DNA from: Sabethes cyaneus
Taxonomy: Eukaryota > Arthropoda > Insecta > Diptera > Culicidae
Assembly: GCF_943734655.1 (NCBI RefSeq)
Contig: NC_071354.1
Coordinates: forward strand, 41,467,744-41,531,743
Direction of reading: 5' to 3'
Length of the DNA: 64,000 nt
Shown: in pieces, positions 33,270 to 44,956 of the stretch
Layout of the letters: each line of letters opens with the position of its first letter
Numbering within the stretch: position 1 is the first letter of the stretch
Notes under the pieces: model-generated
Told to the model about the DNA's origin: nothing
What the model saw: only the letters and a program-made list of their open reading frames with translations
The model's database searches: none
Program-made: the position numbers and the translations under genes

Positions 33270-34567
33270 GGGGTAACTTGCAACAGTTCTCAGCTATGAG
33301 TGCAAGTAAAAACTTATCTGTAGTACATATGAAGACATTTAATTAATACAAAGTTATTAGGTCTAGGATAGAACAATTTCGCATATTGAGGAAAATATGC
33401 GATCAATATTTACTGTTGTAGAATTTTTAAAGTAATTTGTTACTAGCCCCAACAACAATTGCAACAAGCAATATTTTTTGGAAATTAAACGAATTTAATG
33501 TTTTGTATGAGCTTCTTTTGACTAGAATATACAAACGATAATCCATCTTGTGATTTTGAATGCTTTTGCTATAAATATACGCATAAATGTCCTATGTGAC
33601 GTTGCTGAAAATAATTTATGAACCCCGTTACGGAAATTACGAATTAAACTTTTTATATTATTCAGCCAGTTGATATACCTTGTCTGGATCTGATAGAGCT
33701 GTCTTCTTTAAGGACCATTCACATATTACGTAACGCACTTAGTGGAGCGGGGGTTGTGTAACAACGCATTACACGTTGTAAATCCACTATCGCATCACGA
33801 AGGGAAGCAGGGAAGTTAAAAAGCATCGATATCTTAATATTTATTTTGAAACGATGATTCTACAATTGATGAAGGGACGGTAAGGGAAAGTAATGAAGAA
33901 GGATTTTTTCGGGAATGCCTCTGTGTCCAGCGCCTCTGTGGTTCAAAGGTACACGGGTACCAGAGAGCGACACGCCCTGGCAGGTGTTGTGGGTTCAAAT
34001 CCGGTTATAATCTCTGATTACAGCTTGGTTCGACCCATGCACCTTCCAGCATTGGACAAAAGATAGGAGTCACAACGACAACTTGTTAACCATAGCTACC
34101 TATTACCCCCCCCCCCCCCTCCCTTCCTTTCCACCCTTCCCCTTCATTCCCGAAAAAATCCTTCTTCATTACTTTCCCTTACCGTCCCTTCATCAATTGT
34201 AGAATCATCGTTTCAAAATAAATATTAATATATGCCTGACCGCATTTCAAGGTCATGACTAAAGTCACGAGTTTGGTCAATCGATATCTTGGTTGCGTAA
34301 TATATGAATGTTCATTACGTTGATCGTAACTAGACACTATCAAATTTCTGGTTGGTTTCTCTCAGTGAGGATATTGTCTTTTTGGCATTTTCTATGTCCA
34401 TTTTCAGTATTTCCAGAGATAAACTGGTATATTTCCGACTTGCCCAAAGTATCTTACACTCTTCAGGTGTGCTTTAGTATTGCTTGTTGTAAAATTAAAT
34501 GAAAACTTGCCTCGTGAAGTTAACGGAACACAGTTTTTTATATCTACCAGCTGTTGCAAGTTACCCC
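33270..34567. mobile_element. TIR-bounded element, 1.3 kb, no transposase
   Basis: GGGGTAACTTGCAACAG (33270-33286) is perfectly inverted at 34551-34567 (17 of 17). The minisatellite ends just before it on the left and resumes about 300 bp after it on the right. Target duplication was not identified. A perfect foldback lies inside (33834-34228). No coding motif, so a non-autonomous DNA transposon is the likely identity. Confidence 0.6.
33834..34228. mobile_element. Foldback element with perfect 84-bp arms
   Basis: The arms 33834-33917 and 34145-34228 are exact reverse complements over 84 bp. The 227-bp loop carries a tRNA-like B-box (GGGTTCAAATCC at about 33991) and a run of 14 C. A diverged, partial, inverted relative lies at 50113-50310. 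The arms begin in TTAATATT on both sides. Confidence 0.85.
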
Positions 34568-34862
34568 GTTTAAGTACTTGTTTTACGAATAATGTGGTAA
34601 CAAGCAGGATAAACAAAACTAGTCATCATAAATCATCCATTTTATTTGCTTATTATTCATTTTACTATAAAAAATGTATGTTAGGCTTCTTTTATTTGAA
34701 ATGCTTGTGGGCGACACAAACGTTTCACAGACAAAAATTGACGATGAATTTGACACCATCTTGTGAGACTTTTTAAAGATCACCAAAACAGCAGAAAATC
34801 AACTTCACAGTATCTAAGGCTTCTTTGAACTGTTAACAACAAGATTCAGTGTCAACAAGATT
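34568..34862. other. No gene recognised
   Basis: AT-rich sequence between the TIR element and minisatellite block 3. No motif is seen. Confidence 0.35.
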
Positions 34863-35158
34863 ACAGGTCCATTGGTCTTCAAGTCTTCATAGCTTCAAAT
34901 CCTCAGGTTTCCAGTCTTTAAGGTCTTCAGGACTTTAGGTTTTCAGGTCTTTAGGCCTTCAGATCTTCAAGTTTTCAGGTTTTCAGGCCTTGAGGCCTGC
35001 ATGTCTTTATGCCTTCAGAATTTAAGGTTTTCAGATCTCCAGTTCTTCAAATTTTTAAGTATCCATTTTTAGCTCTTCAGGTATTTTTCGAGTGTTTAAG
35101 TCTTCATATCTTTAAGTTATCAAGTTCTCAGATCATCAGGACTTCAGGTATTTAACTC
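34863..35158. repeat. Degenerate TTCAGG minisatellite, block 3
   Basis: Same words as blocks 1 and 2, more diverged, ending near 35158. Confidence 0.8.
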
Positions 35159-35159
35159 T

Positions 35160-35588
35160 TTGTGTCAGAAATGTTCTTTAAAGCATGCTCAAAACTTGTT
35201 ATTTTTTCGATAAGCTTCTGCAATATTTTGACGAACCAATTTGCCTCTTAAGTATAGCCAAACCAATGTAAGTTTTGATAGTTCTTTGATGTTCTTCGCT
35301 TATAATACGTTCAGCCATATGTAAACTTGATAGTAATTTGTTTTCTAATGATTTACTCTTCAGTTCCCCAAGTTTTTTTTCTGTTAACATGATTATAACA
35401 TGATAAATATTTCAAATTAGCATGAGAGTCCGTTGGGTTTGAATCCAATATTAATCCGGCTTTAGTTATAAACCGGTTCTTAAACTTTAGTCATTTGATA
35501 TTTTAGTATATGTCCAGCCGAAACTAAGACTAGTCATTTGATATCTGGACGCAAAAAATGGATCTATCTCGTAATTGAAATAAAATTG
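35160..35588. other. No gene; a B-box-like word
   Basis: GGGTTTGAATCC at about 35435 resembles a pol III B-box but lacks a supporting A-box. 'GTCATTTGATAT' occurs twice (about 35490 and 35533). Otherwise nothing is recognised. Confidence 0.35.
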
Positions 35589-35589
35589 A

Positions 35590-35840
35590 TAAGTACTAAG
35601 GTCATTAATTGCACTTTAAAGAAAACGAGCGAAAAAATTGTTCCAATTTGACCTTTTTTCGAGTTCCGCTCATAATATTTTCGACACTTTGTTGACTAAC
35701 CTGAGCGGCCATTTCGTTCCACCATTTCTTCATGTCTGTCGCATCGCGAATCCCTTTGAGTGGATTGATATCCTTTTCGAAGAAATCCACGCCGTTTTCT
35801 TGATTCCACTGCAGTACTTCTCCACTGACTGTAGTGACAA
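35590..35840 (-). pseudogene. C-terminal fragment of a Tc1/mariner-superfamily transposase
   Basis: The minus strand reads EVLQWNQENGVDFFEKDINP, then MKKWWNEMAAQVSQQSV and ENIMSGTRKKVK. In IS630-Tc1-mariner transposases of the type seen at 13.6 kb, the end of the protein has 'W..ENNV.FVPKD.NPPN', then 'MKK.W.......QESVQKLM.GIKRKVR'. The expected block between (PNCPQLRPIE, with the last catalytic residue) is missing. The upstream domains are absent. This is a short fossil. Confidence 0.68.
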
Positions 35841-35849
35841 GTAGCTCAA

Positions 35850-36840
35850 ATCAGTTCAAAACTTTACAGATCTATTATGAGCTTTAAAGTACGGAAGACG
35901 ACGTTTCGTTGCGTTTGTCACGAAACCTTCGGTTTTTCGTCCGCGTCTGCAAATATCTTGCCAGATTATAAATTTATGATGGTAAATTTATCGCCAGAAA
36001 TGAATTCAAATTTGCTAGAGACATCCCGTCGATTTCGAACTTTTCAGCACTGACTGCTGTCTAAACATTCCAGATCCGACCACTAAGAGCGCTGCAGTAA
36101 AATAAGCTGTGCGTCCAGAAATGGAATGACTCGAGATTTAATACGGTGATCTGCTAACTAGTTTGGCTAAAACAAAATACAATGAATTGCGAATGACTCA
36201 AATGACATGATCGTCTAATTTTCCGCTTTTTCCCCTTCACGTCATGTCCTGCAGCCAAGAGAAGGGAAGTGTCCCCGGTTGTGAAATACGTTTTGTTTTT
36301 TTTTTTGAATAACTTTTGATAGTATCACCCAATTTTGTAAGTTTCAACAAGTATCTATCTTTTTGCTGAAGAAAGCCTATTTTTGGTTTAAAATACAAAC
36401 GTTATCAAAAAATCAAAAAAGTTTTTTCGCGTGTTTTGCAATTGATTATTTTGTGTACTAATTGGAATAAAAAAGGTCAGGTAAAAGCATATACCTAAGC
36501 TCAGTTTTGGGCTTCTATTTCATCACACAGACAAATTTTGAGTGAAATAATTGACTCAAAAATTATTACCGTGACCGCTCCCAATTCTGCGCAGCTCCTA
36601 ATTCTGCGCATTTTTCTTTATATAAGTATTTTTTAACATTATGCATAACTATGATCATTGCGTTATTTTTTTATAATTGTCTGTTGAATATTACGCCATT
36701 ACGCCGCTTAGCAAAAACTCAATTCCTTGTATGTAACACATTTGCCACATGTGAAATTCGCCAATATGACTGCTTGCTTTTTTTCTTTTTTTCCTTTTTT
36801 TTGCTTTTGTACATGCATTCATTGCGATTCGGATTTAGAT
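35850..36840. other. No gene recognised
   Basis: AT-rich. Short frames only (63 codons at 36651-36842). Possible decayed repeat around 36300-36560. Confidence 0.35.
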
Positions 36841-36846
36841 AATTAA

Positions 36847-38810
36847 CCCTTTGTCTGTACACTTGACCCCAGGCCACTTTGAGAAGCTATAACTTTTTTT
36901 TATTCAATGAATTAATCTACTTCCTTCGCGACTATAGTTGTGTCTACCGGAGATCTTTTATTATAGAAGTTATTTGATCAAAAAATTTCGAAAACTTACG
37001 TTTAGCGACAATTTTATTGAAAAACTTACGATGTCTATACATTGGGGTCAATTCACCCCACACTCTTAAATGATTCTACCTGTAAATAGGTCGGATTTAG
37101 TTAAAGCTAGGTTGAAACTACTCAAAATGCCCTTAAAGTGTACAAACTCAAACTTTGGGTAAAAATTTCAATCAATTTTGGCGACTTGCTACCGATAATT
37201 GAATTATTCTCTATGACAAATAACGCAATTTTAAGTTCCTACTACCAATTTTTTGGTTGAAAAACTACTCAAAATCTGAGTTTGTACACTTTAAGGGCAT
37301 TTTGAGTAGTTTCCACCTAACTTTAACTAAATCCGACCAATTTACAGGTAGAATCATTTAAGAGTGCAAAATTCAAACTGCTATTCTCAGCCAAAACTTG
37401 ACGGATTTCCGAATTTTTAGATGCTTTAGAAAGATAATTTATTGGACTAAATAATAGAATTATGCATGGCGATTTGGCGGAGAGGACCTTTTACAAGGAG
37501 GGGTTTTGATAAAGAAAAGTCGAAAAAATCGGATTTTTTCAGGTTTGTGATGTTTTTATCACGAAATACTCACCAGCTAGAGCAATGGTTCCTTCTACAA
37601 AAATATTCGCGTACACGAGATCTTTAAGGTTATTATCTTTTTTAGAATAATCTTTTTTTTGTCTCAAATTTATGAATTCTACTCGTGTATATTGTTCTTG
37701 TTCGCGAAAAAATTGGACAAATAGACAAGATTTACAGTCAGCATAGTCTTGTGACAGATAAAACCTATGGCTAATGGTGTGGTTCAGAATTTGATCGCTA
37801 GGTGGCATTGGTGCTCCATTTGTTTTGATTTTTTATCGCAGCTTAGCATACTGACTAGATGTAAGATTTTTTGTCTATGGCATAATTGTTCAAATAGTTG
37901 AGACCACTCTGTTTTGAAAATTTTGATACAAAATTCAGTCGCCAGATGTATTAATTTTCTTCCGATACTATGACCAATTTTTGCGGATCGTTTTAATACA
38001 CATCCGGCTGAATCGGTACATAACTTAGTTATATGTATAGTTATATAGTTATATAACTATAGTAGTATAGTTATATTGCTAATAATTGTTACTAGTTTTA
38101 AAGTACGAATTGATGTCGAAGACGACGACCTCTTGTCGAAACTATATGGCCATACACAATAAATAAATTAAAAGAAAAAGTACTCTAGCGCCACCTGGTG
38201 ATTAAATACTGTGCTAAACTGTCTATCATAGAATGACCTGACCAATCTTGCCTAGGACAAGAAACTTGCATGTCATCTACTTGTTTAACTGCGACCAATA
38301 TTTATAAAATGGTACACGTACACCACCTGGTGAATAAATTCTGAATCGTTCACCAAGGTTTTACCTACCACCGGTCGTATCTTGTCTTTTCATTTCTATT
38401 TCATCAACTTTAGCGAGAACAAGAACGATTTCCACTAGTAGAACCAAAAAAATTTGCGACCAAAAGAGATCGATTTTCCAGATAACGCCACCTAGCGAGC
38501 AAATCTTGTTAAATGCCAGAAGTAACTTTGAAGATCTCGTGAATATTTTTGTAGAAGGAACCATCGCTCTAGGATTTCGTGATATAAACGTCACAAATCT
38601 AAAAAATCCGATTTTTCCGACTTTTCTTTATTAAAACCCCTCCTTGTAAAAGGTCCTCCCCATGCATAATTTTATTATTATTAATGGACTAATTAAATTA
38701 TCTTTTTAAAAAATCTAAAAATTCGGAAGCCCGTCAAGTTTTCGCTGAGATATAGCAGTTTGAATTTTGGGGTCAAATTGACCCCAAGTATTTTTTGTAC
38801 AGACAGAAGG
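36847..38810. mobile_element. TTAA-flanked foldback element (piggyBac-like ends), nested
   Basis: TTAA lies at 36843-36846 and 38811-38814. The ends CCCTTTGTCTGTACA and (inverted) CCTTCTGTCTGTACA match at 13 of 15 bases. GGGGTCAA...ACCCC words follow on both sides. Inside, 37370-37625 and 38520-38790 are also mirror images ('AGGACCTTTTACAAGGAGG', 'GGTTCCTTCTACAAAAATAT' and others), giving a foldback with an inner 0.9-kb loop. The left arm is interrupted by a smaller inverted repeat (37068-37373). No transposase: a 77- and an 89-codon minus frame lie in the arms and are mirror products of the repeat. Confidence 0.78.
37068..37373. mobile_element. Small foldback element inserted in the left arm
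   Basis: 'CACTCTTAAATGATTCTACC' at the left is inverted at the right as GGTAGAATCATTTAAGAGTG. The arms continue through 'TCGGATTTAGTTAAA' and the 'GCCCTTAAAGTGTACAAACT' block, about 85-90 bp each, with a loop of about 120 bp. Its removal restores a continuous left arm of the larger foldback. Confidence 0.75.
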
Positions 38811-38819
38811 TTAAACGAA

Positions 38820-41800
38820 GAAATTTCCATGAATAAATGAATTTAATTTATATTTATACTTAAATAAATAAATAATTAAATCGAACCATAACGTGGATAA
38901 TCGTAAGCAATAAGTTGTGAAACTGTGAGTTCAATTACAATTTGCACAACCTTCAATTGAGCCATCCAAAAATACCGATATGGGCGCCATCGCCCTAAAT
39001 GTGACTATTTTTCTTAAAAAAAGGACAGTCATTTCCTTTCGAGCCTGAAAGCCTCCGGTTCGGAACGAAACCTTCGATGGATCCCATATTCCGAATAGTT
39101 TTCTTCCAACCGAAGTAATACATGCAACAAGAAATCGAACAAATCAATTTGCATGCTCAAGTGGAAACCAATTGATATCGAGCTCCCCGTAAGACTGCCA
39201 TAAGCTGCTCGACTATACATTATATACATTTGCGTGTGCTGGAATGCACCTTCAGAGGCTCTTCGAATAGAAAAAGGTACCACAGAGTTGAAAAGGGTAC
39301 TAACTCAAATTTCGATTACACTCTCCATCTTTGCGTATGTGTGTTCGGTCTTGCCAGCAGAGAGTCCTTTACCTGCGCGTCGATTTGATAGGGGGGGGCT
39401 TTTGCCACACTTAACTATGCTTCTTCATTGGACTTGCCATTCTTACAGTTGGAAGCTGTTGACGCTGTCTGCTGTAAATGGATGGGTAACTTCTTCGTCG
39501 AGAACAAAACCTGGGCAGACGTCTTCCGGTTGATCCCCAACCTAAGTACGATATTATTCATTGAATCCTATCGGCTCAAGTAGTTGGTCGTTTGAATGAT
39601 AAAACGAAGTAAAACCAAACCATTATATTTGACATTTTCAAGCATTGTTTTTTTATTCCAAATCTAAACATTTTCTTTGAAACTCTGAGTAGTTTCTAGC
39701 AAGGTTAGTATTTTGGTACACTTTTTTTCGGAACCACTACTGCCCGTACAAAGTTATCATATCATCGATTGCATTCGATTAAGATAATCCCTCTATCAAC
39801 TCCTTTATTATCCTGCACCGTTCGTGCATGCAATGGCCCGGCCGCAGATGCGCGTACATCAGGCCGCCGTCGCCGCCGCCGCTGCTGCCACCGCACCGGG
39901 GAGCTTGCAATCTCAGCTCGATTTGCATAAAACAAGAAATCTATTTTCCCCAGATCTCGAAGCTGCAATATTTTATCCCGACCGAATGGTGCACCCAACC
40001 TGAGAGACCGTGCCTTCAATCCTCGAGAGCAGGAGACTGATTGAATCCTGAACCGTTCCCTGGAAGCACTTGTACTCGTTGCGCAGAAATAGCATCACAG
40101 CGATTTTTTCCGCTTCATTGCAATGTAATCTCCAGGCATTTACCATTTACATGAAAGTGGTTCTCCCAACTGATACCTTGTTATAACCTTTCTTTGAAGT
40201 GGAAACAATAACTCTCCGTTGGCGGTAGTGCTTAGTAGTACACTTGGAGGCACTGGTACTCGTTATGCGCTTACAGGAAGCGAAGGAAACCGTTCGCTCT
40301 ATTCCTGCTTTCCGTCGTTAGTCCGCTGTGTGGATCGATCACGTCGCTTTATTCTGCCAATTTCTTATCTCTTTTTTCACCGCTACCAGAGGGTCCTGAG
40401 GTGCACCTAAAGTTATGTCATGGGTGCGTCCATTCTGCCTGCAGAACGAGCTCTATTATAATCTCGGTCGGAACCGAACGGTGAGACAGGATGTGCAACT
40501 GGATGGAATACACCGGTTTTGCCAACCGATCCGTAATCGTTTCTCGGGTTAGCAAAAGGATTCACCAGATGAAAGACTGGCACACATGTGTGCCATTTTG
40601 AAGAGCATGTAAACTACTCTACAAGGAAGCAAGCAAATTAAACTGCTTTGTTCACCTGCGGGTGCACGGGAATCTTTCTAACTACACCCATTTGTCATAT
40701 GTGTTTTGCTTTTACCAAGAACGAGCCAATGTTAAATAGCACCGACTAACTATTTTTAGTAGCTACTATTTTTATCTTTCACTAAAAATTATTGCAAATT
40801 TCTTTACTTGGATGGTATCATCAAATGTCTATTCTTAACTCACAAACGAACTGTTGAGCTCAAGCCACAATCATCGGCACCGCCTTTCGCTGAAATGTAA
40901 AGAATACTTCTGCACCGATAAGATCAAGGATAAACTGCAATCAATTGCTAACTTCAAACAAATGCCAGTGGCGCATAGAAGCAACTTCTCTCCTTCCATT
41001 TCTGCCATAGAAATCCTTCAAGCCTTCACAAAACGAATTGCATCGGCTGGGATCTGTGCATACATTTTGGCGTTTCGAGGTTGCCTCGTGTAACGTCCCG
41101 TCTCTCGGTGGTTCGCGTAACTCATCCTACCCGCGCTACGGCCTGTTCAGTGATGAACCTTTCGATTGTGGTGGGATTCATCCCACTATCGAAATACGTT
41201 GCACATGTCAATTAGACATTCTTTGCCCTGACTTTGCTACAAAAACACGCCGAGTGTAGTAGCTACAGTCAAGGGAAGATGCACTGCAATTACATCCATG
41301 ACTGGCGGCCAGCGAAGTGTGATGATGAGTGAGGATGATGCACTGCACTGCATGCACGGAACGGGAGCTGCACTGTAGATTCTATTTTCTGTATTCCATT
41401 ATTCGGCTGCTCAAACTAGCTCAATCGTGAAATCGGAGCATCGGCGGAGGGGTTCCGGTAGTGACTGAGCACTAAATCTGGGTACCCTCAATTGATTAAT
41501 CCTGCTCGTTAGCGTCTCGGATATGCTAATCGTTTTCGTTATTTGCGCTTGATTGCCTCTGTATGCGATGAATAGGGTCCTAGGGAAAAAGGGTAAGTAG
41601 AAACGGAAAGATTTAACTAAGGGTAGAGGTATAGTATGTAAATGTGAGATATTTTTTTGGGTGCTTTTCCGCTTAGTTGCATCTTAGAGTGATGTGCGGA
41701 TTTGTCTATATAAATAAAATAAAACTAAAGTTCCATTTTAAGGGGAGACAACACTCAGTTAACTTTTTATAGTGACTAATATAAATATGAAGAGCACAAC

Positions 41801-42045
41801 AATCATTTTTCGAGACGCTTCAATGTCTCTACAACCTGAGTAAAATTTAAGAATCAGTCGGGTTGCATTATAGACAACACCGCATGCCTGACGTAAGACC
41901 AGGTTTTTACGTCAAAACATTTTATACAAGTTGACGACATATCAACTAAAACAGTGTCAAAAGAGATAAAAATAACTTGAAAATACCAAACAATCAAAGC
42001 TATTCTTGTATGTATATGCTTATCGTAACATTAATAACTGATTTG
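38820..42045. other. Apparently single-copy sequence; no gene recognised
   Basis: No transposon ends are seen. GC-rich patches occur near 39830-39910 (GCCGCC-rich) and 40400-40560. Frames of 60-99 codons on both strands (for example 39234-39533, 40854-41093) show no domain. Probably host intergenic or intronic. Confidence 0.4.
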
Positions 42046-42050
42046 TGCTG

Positions 42051-42209
42051 ATAAGAATCTTAAGCAAATAGGACACTTCACTTTTTGTTCTTACAGTAAA
42101 AGTAGAAAGCAACAACTTACCCGAAACCGGTCCCGGTCGGCAAAAAGGTATTTTCTTTTGTTACTGTAAGAACTAAAAGCAAAGTGTCCTATTTGCTTAA
42201 TATTCTTAA
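42051..42209. mobile_element. 159-bp palindromic MITE
   Basis: 'TTAAGCAAATAGGACACTT' at the left is matched at the right by AAGTGTCCTATTTGCTTAA. Arms of about 52-55 bp extend through 'GTTCTTACAGTAA', with a 50-bp centre containing CCGGTCCCGGTCGG. No coding content. Confidence 0.75.
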
Positions 42210-42507
42210 TATAACATCTTAGGTCTTATTGTTATTCAGTCATGCTAAATATGATTAGCGTTTTGGTATATTTTTGGTAAGTAACCTGTTTTGTGTTACT
42301 GAAAACGTAAAGTGCCAATAATAAAAAGCGTCGCTTGAAAAGGTTTAACTAGAGTTTTAAAAAATTTGCATTAAAAGTACATTTGTCCTCAATGGGTATG
42401 AAATGGGGAAGGCAACTAGGAAAAAGCGCCCAACATAGCTCTAGCCATCCCAGGCCCCTACCTAGTGCCACCACGTGGTCATACCTGGAAATACTTCAAT
42501 TTGTATA

Positions 42508-43043
42508 CGAATTTGGTTTTTTTCGGATGGACAGTCAATTGGCAAAGAAAAACGACACTTTATATTCTCTATGCCCGACGTTTCGATGTATTTGATATCT
42601 TTTTCAAGGGGTTCTACAACATGAAAACATAATTAACATTTACTTTTTACATAAAACAATGAACATCATACAGAACCACGTATCGTCTTTTGTATAGTGG
42701 CTTCTGCTGAAGGCTTAAACTAGTCACATCTACTCGCAATACTAGCATTAACCGAGCTTAAAATATAATTTTGTTATTCAAAAACTTATTTTAATATCGA
42801 TTTTTCATTAAACTGTAAAACTCAATGTATATGAACGAAGCCTTCAGCAGAAGCCACCAGACAAAAGTCGATAGTGGTTCTGTATGATGCTCATTGTTTT
42901 GTGTAAAATTAAATGTTAATCATGTTTTCATGTTGTAGAACCCCTTGAAAAAGATGTCAAATACATCGAAACGTCGGGCATAGAGAATATAAAGTGTCGT
43001 TTTGCTTTGCCAATTGACTGTCCAGCCGAAAAAACCAAATTCG
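42508..43043. mobile_element. Inverted-repeat element with hammerhead-ribozyme-like motif (possible Penelope-like remnant)
   Basis: Arms of about 208 bp (42508-42717 and 42837-43043) are inverted with roughly 90% or higher identity by eye, around a 119-bp centre. Each arm contains CATCGAAACGTCGGGCATAG. In the right arm this follows TTGAAAAA and a 5-bp stem (GATGT at 42953, ACATC at 42963, loop CAAAT), then GAAAC at 42968. That resembles stem II plus the GAAA of a hammerhead ribozyme, with the CUGANGA core decayed. Penelope-like elements carry hammerhead motifs and can have inverted terminal repeats. No RT is present here, so assignment is an inference. Confidence 0.6.
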
Positions 43044-43049
43044 TGAATC

Positions 43050-44285
43050 TTCAATAGTCGATAGCTCCAAGTTTATCAATTTGTATAATTGAGTAGCCAA
43101 GCTACTGTGTTAACTGACTCATAGCGCACCCCTATTTCCGAAATTCTAAAATCTCTCATGCTTTTATTTTTGGAGTAAACATGTAATTTCTTATGTCATA
43201 TAGTTGATATTTGTATGCTCTATTCGAATTTATGATCAATTAAACGAAAAATCGCAAAGCTTGTGAATTACGAGACCCTCCCCCGTATATAACGTATATT
43301 CTTTATGAGTCAGGTAACACAGTAGGAGGTGCCGGGTCGTGCGATTTTCAATTCTTAACCTTACAAATGTAGTTTTAGGCAACCATTAAACCACACGACA
43401 TTATTTTCAAGTATTGTATGATTTAAACTAATATTTTTAGCAAACTAATCTATTTTCAGAGAGCGAAATAAGGCGCTATATCCTTGACCAATCGCAGCCT
43501 GGCTTCTGGTCTAAATGCCATTAGTTCATCTCTGATGGTCCGGAGTATCACTTAACCTTTATTAGCAAAATACTCCCAACGATTGTGAATAAATCATTAG
43601 CTATATATATGGGAAGCGTTTGGTACGGGATGTTCACGCTGTCTTCCTTCCCCTTGATTTCAAGGAGTTTAATGGAATTAGGTATTTTTTCTGGTTCCAC
43701 TTGATTCCTTGGAATTCTCTCTGCGGTACATGCTGCGCAGTCGGCCTAGCCGTTGACAAGAAAAATGATTGATTCAAGTAATCGTCATTTTCCAGGATGC
43801 CTTCAAGAATTGGCTGCGTTAGTGTAAGATTAGATTAGAGACCTAAACCTAATTGCCGTTTTTAGCATTTTTTAGGTCGCCAAACAACAATTCATTAAAA
43901 CAAACTGTGAATTGCAGAAAGGAAGTTATTAGTATTTGGTTGTCATGTCAGAATGCAACTCGAATGATTTTGCTTGAAACTAAGATTGACTAAGCGAATA
44001 TATGTATTTTGTTTAAACAACAGGTATTCAAAAATTTCATAATTCTGATGGCGTGTTAATTCTAACCATTTATCGTTCCAATATACACGATAACATTTAA
44101 TGCACATATGATGCACAACTACGGAAATTTCTGAAAATGTATTATATATCCTTTCGGATATTTTATTATGGTTGCTGTAAAGCAAATCTATCAGAATGAT
44201 CTGTCAAATCTTAAACTTTATCTTTTCTGCTCACAACAATAGCATTTCAAGTTAATAAAGCTGTCTAGGCTATTTAACTTTTTAA
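43050..44285. other. No gene recognised
   Basis: AT-rich. An 80-codon minus frame (43943-44185) has no motif. Nothing supportable. Confidence 0.35.
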
Positions 44286-44289
44286 GCAG

Positions 44290-44503
44290 CAAGGTGATGG
44301 TGGTTGCTGTCAAGCAGCGGAAAACATAATCGGTTTTATTGCTGCTTTTAAACCGTCTGAAGTGTGGGCCTCTTGGTCGGAAGGAAGTTTTATAGCGATT
44401 ATTAGAAGGTTCTAGTGGAGGTCACGGTTCACGGTTAACGGTTAAATAGGTCATGAAAACCACTAGAGAAACGTAATAAAATTTAGTTTGCTGCCTGAGT
44501 TGG
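44290..44503. repeat. Probable MITE remnant related to the CCCAAGTAACAATT family
   Basis: 'CACTAGAGAAACGTAATAAAA' style sequence at 44461-44482 matches 15196-15220 (CACTAGTGGAACGTAATAAA), and CGGTTTTATTGC at 44331 is the inverted partner word. Ends are poorly preserved. Confidence 0.4.
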
Positions 44504-44635
44504 CATTTTGATGCTGTCCAATCCGGTTCCGTTCTGTCCAAACGAACTGGGGTTTTAGAAAACTAAGAAAGAAACCATTAGAAATATTCATGTACACTCA
44601 AGTCTTTTTTTACACGAGAGATACGTGCCGTGTAA

Positions 44636-44900
44636 AATAAAACCGTTAAAAAAACCGCATTAATTTGAAAAATGTTGTAAACAAAACCCACGTTAATTCA
44701 AAAATCGTCATAAAACAAACCGTGTTATTTCAAAAATCGACGTAAAAAACCGCGTTAAATCAAAATCGTCGAAAAAACCACTAGAATTTAAAAGTCGCTC
44801 AAAAAATCGCGTTAATTCGAAAAATGATTCAAAAACCGTCATAAAAAACCGTGTTCTTTCAAAAATCGTCATAAAGAAACCGCGGTAATTCAAAAAATTC
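44636..44900. repeat. Tandem repeat, about 34-bp unit
   Basis: About seven to eight diverged units, each with AACCGCGTTAATTC, AAAAATCGTC and ATAAA. It lies directly upstream of the (CCCTAG)n array. Confidence 0.75.
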
Positions 44901-44956
44901 GAATAAACTGAGTGGAAAAAGGACTTCAGTGTACTTAAACGTTCGCCCTAGCCCAA

